This document shows positions 1-11,682 of a DNA stretch of 64,000 nt, piece after piece. The stretch comes from Hirsutella rhossiliensis (taxonomy: Eukaryota > Ascomycota > Sordariomycetes > Hypocreales > Ophiocordycipitaceae), in contig NW_025408670.1 in the NCBI RefSeq assembly GCF_020360975.1, forward strand, positions 4,030,001 to 4,094,000. The letters run 5' to 3'. Position 1 is the stretch's first letter; the number at the start of each line of letters is the position of its first letter. Below the pieces are notes generated by a model. The model saw only the letters and a list, made by a program, of their open reading frames with translations. It ran no database searches and was not told the origin of the DNA. Both the position numbers and the translations under genes were made by a program.

Positions 1-449
1 ATGGGACAAGGCCATGCAAGCGTGATGGGTTGGCTGGTAACCTATTGACTAATGCGTTGGGCGGCAGAGCGGGTCATTGGCTGGGTTTCCATTACATACA
101 TTGCCCTCCCAACGGCCAATGTCGTGCGTGCGGACAGGCCCTCCGCGCCGAAAGCGGCTTTCGCGCCGAGGGCCGATCTGCTCGTGCATCGTCGAGTTGG
201 CGATGTGCGGGATGCCCTGAAGCTGAAGGCGGGTCCTTTTGCTCCAGATTTTCTACTTGACATATTCCTGCCGTGTCCCGACTCTTTCCTACTAGTAACA
301 AAGGCAAAGGCAGCCTGACTTTTTCTCTTCTTTGCCTGTCTCGTTGGTGACACTGCATCATACGCCGCCGCCGCCGGGGCCCCGTGGTCCACCGGCTAAC
401 ATCACGCCCAACCTCTCCCCTCCCGAGCACGCCACGGCAACGGAGCAGA
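1..449. other. upstream region of MCT transporter
   Basis: No gene is supported here. Short overlapping open frames on both strands have no recognisable product. The last part is presumably promoter and 5' leader of the transporter that starts at 450. Confidence 0.5.
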
Positions 450-1983
450 ATGGACGCCCAGCAGGTCAACTCGCGTGCGCTCCACGATGAGCGTCTGGCC
501 TACGACACGGCGGGTGGTGGTCCAGGCAGTCGAGGCCAAGGCCACGGCTCTGAAGCCGGGAGCGACGCAGATGGCATCGACAGCTACAACCGCGACGGAT
601 CGCAGCAGCAGCGTCTCGAGCAAAAGCAGGACGGCGCGGCGCTGGAGAAGCGGGCAACGCGGGTCTCCACGGCCTCGTATGAGGAGACGTACCCCGAGGG
701 CGGGCTGCAGGCCTGGCTCGTCGTCCTGGGCGGCTGGTTCGCCATGATCTCGTCCATGGGCCTGATGAACACGGTCGGCATCTTCCAGGCCTACACGCTC
801 AGCCACCAGCTCCGCGACCACAGCGAGGGCACTGTCGGCTGGATCTTCTCCATCTACACCTTCCTCGCCTTCTTCGGCGGCGTCTACATCGGGCCCGTCT
901 TTGACAAGTACGGCCCGCGGTGGCTCGTCGTCGCCGGCTGCGCAAGCACCACGGCCGGCGTCTTGGCCATGAGCTTCTGCACAGGTGATTTCAGTCCCCC
1001 TGTTGGCTTCCACCCGGTGTCTGTCTCGCGTAACTTGTCGTTGGGACTAACAAGCACCGGTATGGCGCCCAGAGCTATGGCAGTTTGTCCTCTCCTTCGG
1101 CGTGCTCGCCGGCTTCGGCACCTCGCTCCTCTTCACCCCGTGCATCGCCGCCGTCGGCCACTGGTTCCGGCGCCGGCGGGGCTTCGCGACGGGCATGGCA
1201 TCGACGGCCGGCGGCATCGGCGGCATCATCTTTCCCCTCATGCTGACGTCGCTCTTCGACAGCATCGGCTACGCCTGGGCCACGCGCGTCCTCGCCCTCA
1301 TTTGCCTCGTCTGCGGCCTGCTGGGCATCCTCCTCGTGCGCTCACGCCTGCCGCCCGCCCAAAACGCCACGGCCCATCCCGATTTCCGCATTTTCCGCCA
1401 GGTCCCCTTTACCCTCACCACCGTCGCCATCTTCCTCCTCGAGTTCTCGCTCTTCATCCCCCTCACCTTCATCTCGACCTATGCCATGCACCAGGGCTTC
1501 AGCCAGTCGTTTGCCTTTCACCTGCTGCCCATCATGAACGCCGGCTCCGTTCTCGGCCGGGCCTTGCCGGGCTACTACTCGGACGTCGTCGGGCCCTTCA
1601 ACACCTGCCTCTTCTCCGTCCTGCTCTCCCTCGTCGCCTGCCTGTGCGTCTGGCTGCCGCTCGGCCACACGCGGGCCGGCATCATCACCTTTTCCGTCAT
1701 CTTCGGCTTCGGCAGCGGCACCTGCATCGGCATCGCCCCCGTCTGCATCGGCCGCATGTGCAAGACGCAGAACTACGGCCGCTACTACGCCACCTGCTAC
1801 ACCGTCGTCTCGTTTGCCTGCCTGATCGGCGTCCCCATCGGCGGCAGCATTGTCCAGGCCAGCGGCGGCTCCTACACGACACTGATTATCCTGACGGGCG
1901 CCATCTACGTCGGCTCCGCCGCCAGCATGATGCTGGCCAAGGTGTGGCATCTCGGCTGGAAGAACTGGATGGCAGTGTACTGA
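450..1983 (+). CDS. MFS monocarboxylate-transporter-family permease
   Basis: Model: join(450..984, 1073..1983), 481 residues. It belongs to the fungal MCT branch of the major facilitator superfamily (Mch-like, includes riboflavin and carboxylate permeases); the substrate cannot be told from sequence and the protein should sit in the plasma membrane. About 80 hydrophilic residues precede the first membrane helix, which begins at the typical GGLQAW motif. An MFS loop motif (DKYGPRW) follows the second helix. The intron (88 nt, donor GTGATT, acceptor CCAG) is set by frame: it joins SFCT to ELWQFVLSFG, the usual continuation in this family. The ATG at 450 is chosen over an in-frame ATG at 384 because the upstream stretch is low-complexity. 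It converges on the cab2-like gene. The intron donor is the least certain point. Confidence 0.85.
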
Positions 1984-2588
1984 GTGCCGCGAATTCTGTG
2001 GCAGTAGCGGCTGCGATGCAAGAGCTGGCCAGAGACGAAGGGTGGTGCAAAAGGGAGGGCGTTGCTCAGTTTCTCCGCGCTTGCCATCTCTTCCTGTTTG
2101 AATGTGGCCTTTCCCCTTTGTAATGATACTCTGTTTCCATGTTGTTTTAGCAACGGGCCAGTGCACTTGTTTTTGGACAAGGGGGGTGGTGAGATGGAGG
2201 GTGCTGCACAAACAGCATGGGCGGCGGGCTTAGAGGGAGGCTCCCTTGGCTCTTGGATGTATTTCCTTTGGGTCTTGACGATGCAGCCCACGCATGCCTA
2301 GCTGGAATAAGCAGTGTAGTCTGAAGTATAGAAATGGATCAAAGCGGGAGACATTGACTGTGTTATGAATGAAGTAGTACGACGATATAAGTCACGTCTT
2401 GGACTCTAGTATCAGCCCCATCGAGGAGACGGGCCGCGTCGAGTTGATGCTGAGCGTCCCGAACGGCCATAAAGGATACACAAAAACAATACACACGGAA
2501 GGTCAGGCAGGTCTCTTCGCCCTCTCCCCCTTTCGCCCCCCTCGCTGCTCAGGCTCTTGCTCTCGCCGACGACAAAAACTCAGCCGAG
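1984..2588. other. convergent intergenic region
   Basis: Shared 3' flank between two genes that point at each other. No additional coding sequence or RNA gene is recognised. Confidence 0.5.
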
Positions 2589-3233
2589 TCAAGCCCTGTC
2601 CCTGTCAGCGGCAATGTGCGCGTCGTGCAGCTCAGCCACGGCGGGGATGATGAGCCCCTCAATCTCCGTCTCCGGGTCCTCCCTGGGCAGCTCGTCAGGC
2701 CGGAGCGGGCGTCCCTCGGCATCGCCCCAGCCCCCACCACCTTGGCCACGGCCGGCAGCAGCGGCCGTCGGCGGCGGCGGCACGCGCAGCCAGCGGTCGT
2801 CGCGGCCGGGACTGACAAAGACAACCTCCCACTTGCGCGTGGCCAGCAGGTTGCCGATGACGAGGTGGTGCTGGTAGCGGACGAGCGAGGCGCGCGCCTT
2901 GTGCACCAGGATGGCCGGGTCCGTCTCCAGCTTGTACGAGACTATCATGCCCTGCGGCGCCCACCCGTCGACGAGGTTCTTGAGGAACTTGGGCACCGGG
3001 TCGAGGTCGACGACGAGCCGCTTGGAGCGCGGCACCCGCGGCGAGGCGTCGAAGTTGTCAAACGTTTCCTCGTCTTCCTCGCCCGCCTCGTCTTTTTGGC
3101 GCTCCCGCTGCTGCTCTTCCGGTTGGCGTCCGTTTTGCATCTTGTCGGCGCTGGCATCTTCTTGTCCCCTCTCTTGTTCCGGGGCGCGCGTCCTTCTCTT
3201 TTTGGATTCCGGCTCCTCGTTGGGCACGGCGTC

Positions 3234-3274
<41 letters not shown>

Positions 3275-3902
3275 GCCGCTTTAGCTGCGAGACGACGTCG
3301 GTGGACTGAATCTTGTGCTCAGCCATGCGTTCGGGCGGCACAAAGAAGTCAGACACGGCGGCGGCGAGGTAGAGCAGGCCGTTTGCACCCAGGGGCCGCA
3401 TCAGCCTGGACACGGCGCGCAGCTCGTGCAGGTAATCGCCGATGGTGACAAAGGGCAGCATGAGCAACGAATCAGCCTCCTTGGCGCGGCGATAGTCGCG
3501 CAGCACGGAGCGCACCTTGACGACGTCGCCGGCGCGCACGCCCACGCGGCCATCGCCGTCCTCGCGCAGGAAGTCGAGGAAGCAGTCCTTGGAGTGCGAG
3601 AAGTGGCGCGAGTACGGCAGCAGGCTGAACTCGCGGTGCAGGAAGATGACGGCGTAGCCGGCGGCGAGGAAGTACTCGGCGCTGGTGGCGCCGCGCGTGC
3701 CGGCGCTGAAGTTGTCGATGAAGCGCACCGTCTGCTTCTCCAGCGGCACCGTCGTCCCGCCGCTCGTCACCAGCACCACGCGCCGCCCGCCGGCCGCGTG
3801 CGCGTCGATGAAGGCCTTGGCTCGCGCCGTGTGCTCCTCGAGCTGCCGTGGCGGCGGGTTCGAGGCAAAGTAGGCGTCCTCGGCCTCGACGGACGAGGGC
3901 AT
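2589..3902 (-). CDS. CAB2: phosphopantothenate-cysteine ligase
   Basis: Single exon, 437 residues. The enzyme joins 4'-phosphopantothenate to cysteine in the second step of coenzyme A synthesis. Family signatures are visible: VLVTSGGTTVPLE near residue 43, RFIDNFSAGTRGA near 59, the LAAAVSDFFVP motif near 185, and the C-terminal MIVSYKLETD and IGNLLATRKWEV segments. A low-complexity insert (about residues 209-285) splits the domain: thirteen glutamines (one CAA, twelve CAG, at 3234-3272) followed by a highly charged linker. Without it the length would match the roughly 365-residue yeast enzyme. The ATG at 3902 is chosen because the following EDAYFASNPPP is the usual N-terminus; an upstream in-frame ATG at 4106 adds unrelated residues. 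An acetyl-CoA transporter lies upstream on the same strand. Confidence 0.92.
3234..3272 (-). repeat. CAG/CAA polyglutamine tract in cab2
   Basis: Thirteen consecutive glutamine codons on the minus strand (CTG/TTG on plus). Pure trinucleotide repeats of this type are prone to length change, so alleles may differ between isolates. Confidence 0.95.
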
Positions 3903-4700
3903 GGTGATGGCGAGGGTGGGGAGGGGGGTTCGGAGGGTTGGGAGGGTTATGTGCGCATCTAGATCAAGCCCGAGTGCAGGTAGAATGCAGGTACGTGGAC
4001 GAATGTACGTATGTCTAGGTATTACGTCGTCGACGGCGTGGGCGAGATCCAGCAGTCGAGGTATATGTGGAGGAAGTTCCCGATGAGCGAGGGTGCAGCG
4101 ATGCAAGGAGATACCGGTCGTGCCAATGAAAGACGCAAGCCAAGCGCGCCGAGGCCAATGAAAAGAGACGCAGTTGCCGTCGAGCCAAGAGCCGCTTTAT
4201 ATACACGCTGTGCTCACGTTTACGAAGCAGCTCCCATCCCGGCGGGGGGGCGCCCGTTTTATCTTGCTCACTAACAGAGACTCGCCGGCAGCTGTTTCCC
4301 GTCGTCCGAACGCACACATTTCGCTGTACAACAACGCACTGTCGCTTGCGATGAAAACTTACGGTGAAAGAAGGCATGCGGAATTGAACCAATGAATCAA
4401 AGAGGGACATTGAGGGGGAAAGCGTTCTAGAGGCAATTGAAACAAGGGGACCTCCTCGGCTTGTTGGGCCCCGGCGCAGATCCCCCGGCCCGCACTCGGC
4501 CCGCGCCATGCCGCCGGTCCGTCTCGGCCAACGGAAGCAAACACACCAAGAGGGACCGTCTTCTCACGGTTGGATTGAACCAGCAACAAATCCCTTCAAG
4601 CCTCTACTCGCCCTCAAACCCAGCCATGCGTCCCACATCGCATCGCGCATATGCAAAGAAACTCTACAGCATGTATGTATTCTACACCAACGTCCCGTCC
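3903..4700. other. intergenic region, cab2 promoter side
   Basis: Holds the promoter of the cab2-like gene and the 3' flank of the acetyl-CoA transporter. No further gene recognised. Confidence 0.5.
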
Positions 4701-6462
4701 CTACTTGCCGGGCGACAGCCTCCACGCCCGGAGCGGCAGGCTCTGCAGATGCAGCACCTTGGGCCGAATGTACCACAGGAATGTCGCCGTCCCAAACGCC
4801 ACGCACATCATGTTGACGGCATAGTACCCGTCGCGAACCGTCTCGCACGTCCCCCCGCCGCTCTCGCACCTCTCCTTGTCCGCCTGCATCGCGCACGAAA
4901 AGGCCTCGGTCACGAGCGCGCCCTTGAGGCCCGAGGGGCTGGCCGACGAGCTCGGGTGGCACGTGGCGACCGTCAGCGTGTCGACGAGCTTGAGCACAAA
5001 GTACCGCGGGAAGGTTCCGCCGAGGTTTGATACACTGCGAGAACAGTCAGCTTCCCCAGCCCATCTTCTCAGGGGCTTGCGTGAGAACTTACGTGGCAAG
5101 CAGAGTCATGTAGGTCCCCCCAATGACCGGGTCCGACACCTTGGCGTGAAAGGCCGAGACAGCCACAAACATGACCGTGTTGGTAAACGTCGACAACACG
5201 TGCTCGCCAATGACGAGCAGCAGGTAGCCCAGCGTCACCCCGCTGCTCGGGAACACGGCGACGGTCAGCTGCGCCAACATGGCCGCGCCCAGCCGGCCGA
5301 CGAAGCCCCAGCACCAGAGGCGCATGGGCGTGTACCTTTGCGACCACATGCCCGCGTAGTAGCCCAGCCCAATCTCAAAGGGGAAGTCGATGAGCACCGT
5401 CAGCGCCATGTTGTCTTTGCCGAAGCCCTTGTCCAGCAGCTTGAGGTTCGTCACGCCGTCGTTGGCCTGGAAGCCAATCTTGGCAATCAGGTGCACAATG
5501 ATGATGGTCTGCACGTTCTTGAGCTTCAGGATGCCCCACATGATCTTGTAGACATCCCACACGCCGTCCTCGTTCTCCGACCTCTCCTCGCGCTTCATCA
5601 GCCCGAGCCCGATGGTGACGACAATGTATGCCCAGCCCCAAAAGGTCAGGTAGCCGCCGAGAGAGACGAGGCCCTCCTCCGAGGGCACGGTCCGTATCCA
5701 CTTGTTGGCGAAATCCTTTGCGTTGAGGGCGAGGAAGACGGTGTACGACATGAAATGCCCGGCCGTCAGGCCGACCGTCTGCGCCGTCGACGCAAACGAG
5801 ACGTTGGCAGGCGTCAGGAGCGTCAGGGCCCAGCCGTCGACGGCAATGTCTTGCGTTGCACACATGAGGACGAGGAAGAACCACCACGTCATGAAGCCCC
5901 AGACGGTCGGTCCGCCCGCCTTGCCCGTCGTCAGCATCATCTCCTCGACATGCGACCCCAGCCAGAGCATGCCGAAGCCTGACAGAAACTGGATGGGGAC
6001 GATCCACGTCTTCCGTCGTCCGATCTTGGGGCTCCACACGGCGTCGACAAAGGGACTCCAGAAGAGCTTGAGCGAGTAGGGGTACGAGGCCAGGCTAAAG
6101 GTGCCTATTTCTCCGTACGACATGTGGTTCTTGAGCAGGAAGGGGACGGAGCCCATGGCCAGGCCCATGGGAATGCCTTGAAGAAAGTATAGCAAGACGA
6201 GTAACAGGAAATTTCTCTGATCCTGCAGAGGGAGGTCGAAGAAGCCGTGACTGCTTCCAGTGGGCGTCCTGGGTACAGGTTCGTCGAGGGAAAAGCTCTC
6301 GCGCGAGATGAAGTTTGCCGCAACGTTGTCCACATCGGGGTGGGCGGCTTTGCGCCGCATCTCAACACCGCTCATGTTGCCGTTTGCATTCTTCCCTCCC
6401 GAGGAAGGAGGAGACAGTCCGTTGGACTCGGGCGAGTTGGGTCGTCTGGCGCGGACACCCAT
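4701..6462 (-). CDS. acetyl-CoA transporter (SLC33A1/Acatn family)
   Basis: Model: complement(join(4701..5034, 5093..6462)), 567 residues. The family moves acetyl-CoA across an intracellular membrane; the animal member feeds the ER/Golgi lumen. Signatures seen: the QDQRNFLLLVLLYFLQGIPMG first-helix region near residue 80, FWSPFVDAVW, GRRKTWIVP, CATQDIAVDGWALTLL, and the C-terminal GGTYMTLLATVSNLGGTFP stretch, with many hydrophobic helices between. The 58-nt intron has a strong GTAAGT donor and a TCGCAG acceptor and splits this last conserved stretch, which reads through only after splicing. About 75 hydrophilic residues precede the first helix; a second in-frame ATG at 6375 is possible. It lies on the same strand as the CoA-biosynthesis ligase and diverges from the CENP-O gene. 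Confidence 0.92.
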
Positions 6463-7420
6463 AGGTGGTTGCTCGCAGTCGGGCGGCGGGATCGAGTGCT
6501 GGGCGTCGGCGCAGGTCCAAGGAACAAACGGTCGTCGGCTTTCTCGTATTCCCCCTCTTTTCCTTCACTCCACTGCTGTTTCGGGCTCGCGCTGAGGTGT
6601 CGTTTGGGGCGCAACGCCTCGATGCAGGCAGAATGCGTTGGCGGAGGGGGGCAGGACGAATCGAGTGTCGAGTGACCAGGGCGATATCGATAAGGCAGAG
6701 AAAAAGACAAGGCCTTTGACGTCAAACAGTGTGACAACTGGGCTGGTGAGATCTAGTCGCAGGTGAAGGAGCGTCGTCGTCGCAGGCTACAGTAGGGAGG
6801 CAGAGTTGCGAGGGGCGGCGGTAGTGGCGTTGGGCGGCGAAGCTACCGTGGCCTTTGGAATCTTTGTGTGAGCCGTAACGGATGGGTGTGGTAAGCTCGG
6901 AAAAAATAAAGAGGGCCAAGCGAGCGAACAAGGGCAAGACTGAGTCGCAGTGCGCGGTGAAAGGGAAGACAGAGCCCCTGAGAAGCGGAAGAATAGGAGT
7001 CCTCTTTACGGCCGTCCGCCGGTGAGACCAAAAGGGCAAAAAGGAAGCTTGACGGGGTGGCTTGGACTGGTTTGAATGGTTTCACGGCTCGAGCCTGTTA
7101 CAGAGGCGGACAGGCCGCCCGAGCCCGGAACAACAGAAGATGCGCTGCTCTGCTTCAGGGCCGTTCAGGGGGTGCTGTGCTCAGGGGACCTGGAGCCGAC
7201 GGCCGCCCCGAATGCGGAAACGCGAGTCCCTGTGGGCACGGGCTGGCTGTACCTCGCAGGTGGGGCCGAGCCGCCTTATCTTATCAGTTCCCTCGGCACT
7301 TCCCAGTAGAGAAACAACGCGCCGGTGACGCGCAAGTCAACAAACCCGCCGCCTTTGCCATCAGAATATTCGCATCAGCACGACAAAAGACGACTACACC
7401 GCCTCCCAGTCCAGCAGCAC
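6463..7420. promoter_or_regulatory. divergent promoter region, acetyl-CoA transporter / CENP-O
   Basis: About 960 bp between two genes read away from each other. It must carry both promoters. No convincing TATA box or coding exon was identified. Confidence 0.45.
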
Positions 7421-8384
7421 ATGGTTTCCGCCGACGGGGCCGCCGCCCCCGATGCGAGTGCGCTCGATGATGAAATAGCAAACCTCGAGGCAGAAGGTAC
7501 TTGAGCAAGCATCAACACATACATAGAACGCAGACGAAGCTCCATGCGCTGACTCTCACCTCCCAGCCGCCACCCTCCGCAAGGCCCTCAAAATCCAATG
7601 CTCAACCATCCTCTCATCCAGCACCGTCCCTGCCGCCGCCACCTCCTCGCCGTCATCCTCAACCCTCGCCCTCCACCGCCGCCCTACGCACTCCAAGCTC
7701 GGCGCCCGCTCCGCCCAGCAGCTCGCCTACATGCAGCAGTGCGGCTACCGCACCTGCACGCCCGTCACGGCCTTCAAGGTCCATGACCCGGACCCCTGCG
7801 CCGTCGACGGCGGCCACGTCCTCGGCCTGCGCTTTGAGGTCATGTCACGCGGCCAGTTCCTCCAGCCCTACTATCTCATGCTCAACCGCCCCTTCTCCCA
7901 CGCAAAATACCATCTGCGAGTCCACCGCCACACCATCCCCCCCGCCGTTCCGCTCGCCGGGCTCGCGGCGCGTCATCTCCCCGCGCCCATCAAGGTCCAG
8001 GGCGACGAGGAACACCAACCGGGACAGGATCTGGACAGGTTTGCCAGGGCGCTGAGGAGGGAAATCATGCGCTACCACAACCGGCTCGGTGTATCGGCCG
8101 ATCTGCGCAGGCGCCTAGGCCTACACGAAAAGACGCCTGCACAAGTTTCTGCCAACTCCATCGTCGAGGTAGGCATTGCGGACATCGAGGCCAAGCAGAT
8201 CAAGCTCACGTGGGCCGATGAGAGGAGCGGACGCCTGGTCATGGACGATGACGGCAACATCCTCAAGCTCGCCGTCTTCGGAGGGCATGGGCGCGACTGG
8301 GACATGGCAAAGGAGCTGTTTGGCAAGTTCGACCGCATGGAAGACATTGCGAGGAAGCTGCAAGAACACGGAGACGGTGGTTGA
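7421..8384 (+). CDS. kinetochore protein CENP-O / Mcm21 homologue
   Basis: Model: join(7421..7496, 7567..8384), 297 residues. CENP-O (Mcm21 in budding yeast, in the COMA complex) is part of the inner kinetochore. The family core is visible in the middle: LGLRFEVMSRGQFLQPYYLM, then LRVHRHTIPPAVPLAGLAAR, where the histidine-threonine-isoleucine-proline box is the hallmark. The first exon supplies a short acidic, helix-forming N-terminus (DDEIANLEAE) continuous with exon 2 (ATLRKALKIQ), typical of the coiled coil before the core. The intron is 70 nt (GTACTT ... CCCAG). Its position is fixed by frame, since exon 2 has no in-frame ATG until the core. It converges on the GPI-protein gene. Confidence 0.88.
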
Positions 8385-9017
8385 AAAGGCGAACTGCGGC
8401 ACAGCCAATTGAGGAGAGCCTTCAAGGCTCTCGATCATAACCCACTCCCCACGTCTCACAAGAGGCTTACTCGACGCCCCCGAATGCCAAGCCCAGTTGC
8501 CCCCTCAAGAGCGATTGCGGGGCAACACCCGATCTCAAGGGTGCTTGAGATCATTCAACGACCAACAGACATGGCCGGCACGTGTTCAGCGTCTATGCGT
8601 CCTCGGAGACACCTGGTTGGGACTTGTTGAAGGGCGGGAGATTGCTCTCTGGGGCCAACATGGAATCGAACCGAGATACTGGCTCAGGGAGGTCTAAGCC
8701 CTGCAGGGACTTTGTCCAGGCGACGCCGAGTCACATGCACTAGACGCAAAAATGTCTCCCCTTGGTTGGATTGTGCAACCAGCAAAGTATTATTGTATTT
8801 GCAAGAAATCTGAATACAGAAGAACCCAGCATCTATGTGCTTCCATGTCCAATGCCACGTCGGTGATGAGACAGCAACTGCCCCGACCCCTGTCCACCAC
8901 CGCGTGCTGCTGCCTCGCGGCCGGGTCAAAAAAAAGTAAATTACAGAGGGAACATGCCTGCTATGCCGCGCCCTTTGCCGTCAAGTCGTCAGAATGGCCT
9001 GAAACTCGAGGTGGTGC
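8385..9017. other. convergent intergenic region
   Basis: Shared 3' flank. A TTCGATTCC-like box near 8661-8673 resembles a tRNA T-loop but no cloverleaf can be completed. Nothing else supported. Confidence 0.5.
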
Positions 9018-10028
9018 TTAGAGGAAGAGGGCAGCGACGAGGCCAATGGCGGCGGCAGCCATGCCGAGCTTCTGGCCGTTGGCAGAGGCGGCGCCCACGA
9101 CAACGGGAGAGGTCGTGTTAGCGGGGTAGCCGGAGTAGCCGGGGTTGTAAGGAGCGCCGGTGCCGACGGGGGCAGCGGGGTAGCCGGCCGGAGCGGGGAC
9201 GACGCTAGGGGCGTTGGTCGGGTAGGGTGCGACCGGGGGCTGCTGGCTAGGGTACTGGCCCACGGGAGGCTGCTGGCCCGAAGGGTAGTTGCCAGCGGGA
9301 GGCTGTTGGCCCGAAGGGTAGTAGTGCCCGACGGGAGGCTGCTGGCCCGAAGGGTAGTAGTGTCCGACGGGAGGCTGCTGGCCTGAAGGATACTGGTCGA
9401 CGGGAGGCTGGTGATGGCCGTGAGGAGCAGGAACGTAGGTGGCCGGGGGCTGCTGTCCCTGGTAGACGGGAGGGTACGAGGCAGCGGGGGTCTGGGTGGC
9501 AATGGGTTGGACGACGGTGGCAGGGCCTGCAGGACCCGGCACCGTAGCCAGGGTCGTGGCGGTGACGGCGACCGGGCAGATAGTGGTCGTGGCCGGAATG
9601 GTGACGACGGTGTGGACGGTGCTGCGGCCCGGGCAGTCGGCGACATCGGGGGGGCAGCCGATGACGGTGCTCACGCTCTTCTCGGTGATGGTGCTGGTGG
9701 TCCAGCGGTGAGCAGGCCCCCGCGCATGATCGCAGTCGCCCTTGCAAGGGTGGACGTAGTGCCAGTCCGACTCGTCGTTGTTGTCGCAGCCATCGATGTC
9801 GATGTCGTGGGGGGGGTGCCAGACGTTGGTGCAGTCCGAGGGCGGGCCGTGCTTGGGGCAGCCGTCGGTCTCGATACTGATGCCAAGGGGCAGCTTGACG
9901 TCGAGGCCGAGGCAGAGGTCGACGCTGACGAGGTCGCCGACGTCAAGGCCGAGGTCAAGCGGCGAGCGAGCCTCGTGGGTCGAGACCAGGGCGGCAACGG
10001 AGGCAGCGGCGAAGACGGAAGACTTCAT
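9018..10028 (-). CDS. GPI-anchored, Pro/Tyr/Gln-repeat cell-surface protein
   Basis: Single exon, 336 residues. It begins with a signal peptide ([16 protein letters not shown]) and ends with a small-residue stretch followed by a hydrophobic tail ([16 protein letters not shown]), the layout of a GPI-anchored wall or membrane protein. The N-terminal third is cysteine-rich and acidic with [10 protein letters not shown] and HPCKGDC motifs. A Ser/Thr/Val-rich linker follows. Then come about five imperfect copies of a [16 protein letters not shown] repeat (roughly residues 210-265). I do not recognise a named family; enzyme motifs are absent. The start at 10028 is preferred over an in-frame ATG at 10229 because it alone exposes the signal peptide. 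A TATTTAA element near 10234 on the minus strand fits transcription starting below the upper ATG. Confidence 0.85.
   Translation of the reverse strand: MKSSVFAAASVAALVSTHEARSPLDLGLDVGDLVSVDLCLGLDVKLPLGISIETDGCPKHGPPSDCTNVWHPPHDIDIDGCDNNDESDWHYVHPCKGDCDHARGPAHRWTTSTITEKSVSTVIGCPPDVADCPGRSTVHTVVTIPATTTICPVAVTATTLATVPGPAGPATVVQPIATQTPAASYPPVYQGQQPPATYVPAPHGHHQPPVDQYPSGQQPPVGHYYPSGQQPPVGHYYPSGQQPPAGNYPSGQQPPVGQYPSQQPPVAPYPTNAPSVVPAPAGYPAAPVGTGAPYNPGYSGYPANTTSPVVVGAASANGQKLGMAAAAIGLVAALFL
9235..9405 (-). repeat. tandem repeats in GPI-protein gene
   Basis: Imperfect copies of a 33-36 bp unit centred on GGCTGCTGGCCCGAAGGGTA (plus strand). They encode the SGQQPPVG repeats. Confidence 0.85.
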
Positions 10029-11682
10029 TTTGACGGTTAGACTTGGGGGGAACTTGTTGCTGAATCGAGTAGTGCCCAAAGAAGTGATTGCGGAATAAAA
10101 CGAGTGGACGGGTAGTGAACAATCAAAGGCCCTGAAACGAGTGAAGAAATGAGCGGAAGGCGGTGGAAGGTGTCCAAGAATCTGCTTGAGCTGATGAGAG
10201 GAGTCGTTGTTTGGGGGGAGCATCGTCATGTTAAATACCTCGTGAACACCTCATCCGAGCAACCCACCCATTACCGAGGAGGTAACCCTCCCCCCCCCCC
10301 CTCGCCGCCGCCCTCCCACTAGGGGGGCTCAGCGAAGGGATGGCTCATGGAGGGAATTGAGAGACAGAGCCACGATGGGGCGGGTGATTGGGCCCTGTTG
10401 CATGTGTCTGCCTGCCTCCTCAAAACCCTCCCCTGCTTCTGAAGGCCGCGCGGAAGGACCACCAACTAGTGGGCGGGTGTTTATGGGACGGACAAGACCA
10501 TCCATCCCGCCTTGTGTCTGATGCTCATGCAGTCGTGTTAGGGTCCGCCGGGAGCCGGCCTGCACGGGCTGCCGGCCATTGTCTGCATGCACGTACGCGC
10601 ACACACTTGCATCCGTATGCGCGGCTGGCAACATCGAAGGAGGCCGACCTGCGCTAGCGCCATCACCTATGACGCTCTGCGTCCAAGATGCGCTGATTTC
10701 TGGCTGGCGCCTTGAGCCGGCTGCCCCCGAGGTTCATACAAGTCGAGCTGTCGTCCGTGCAGTTGCCCGTGCTCGGTATAGAGTAGTACTGTATTCACCT
10801 GAGCTGTCATGCGCAACACTGCCAAAGCCTCTCCGTGCTCAAGCCTCCCTGGAGTCTTCGGATACAAGGAAGCGTGGTTGGGTTCGCCTGCTGCTCGGTG
10901 ATGGCTGCGCCAACATGCCCTGGCAAAGGGATGGCCAGATCCTAGCCTCGTTTCCTCCCCCCAATTTCTTGTTTTAGCCAAGCACCCTGGCTCGAGCGGG
11001 GAGGGGACAAGCCACAATTTCCGCGTGAGACCAGCGGTGGTCGACTTGTCATGTATGCAGGGCGGCTATGCGCCGCGAGCCCTCGAGAAGGCCGTCGTTT
11101 CTTTAGATGGCATCCCCAGCGCAAAAGGAAGCAGCCTGGCTGGGCATGGCAAAGTGGGCGAGCGGTGGGGAAGGAAGGGAATAAGAAAGAGGGATCTCGG
11201 GTATAGCGCCATGTGGTGTTCGGATGGCATTCTATCTTCTCCCTTTTCTTTTTTTTCTTTTAGCCCAAGGCAAGGCCGTTGAGCGCTCAAGTTCGGGATG
11301 CTGCATGGAAACTCCATTATTCTGAGATGCAAAGGGAGATGGGGGCCTTGGGCATGCCAGGAGGCAACTGTTGGCGGCAAACTTGACATTTCCGATGGTT
11401 CCTAGGAGATTTCTCGTGTGATCATGGCCCGTATTCCCAACTTCCAATCAGGCCTCCTCCCGTGGAAGAGCCCGAGCCGATTTGTGGGGCTTTCTGGGCC
11501 AAGGATCCCGCCCCATCTCGTCCAGCTTGCTTTTGGGCGACGGCGGCTCCACTGGACCGACCGCACAGGCGAGCCTGCCACCATCACAAGCAGACGGCAT
11601 ATTGGTCTGCGGGAACAAGATGGCCTGTCCGTGAGGGCGATTTCCATTGGCGGTTGACATGTTGCCTCCCGCTGCAGTCGAT
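10029..11682. other. intergenic region
   Basis: About 1.65 kb with the GPI-protein promoter on its left and the yae1 3' flank on its right. A long C-run lies near 10287-10300 and a T-rich run near 11247-11263. No gene recognised. Confidence 0.5.

Noticed and set aside
2616..3962. Long plus-strand frames across the cab2 gene, including poly-Leu and poly-Cys
   Set aside because: They are antisense shadows of the CAG array and of a GC-rich coding region.
8640..8715. tRNA-like T-loop box on the minus strand
   Set aside because: The TTCGATTCC box is present but only three of five T-stem pairs form and no matching acceptor strand or anticodon arm can be found.
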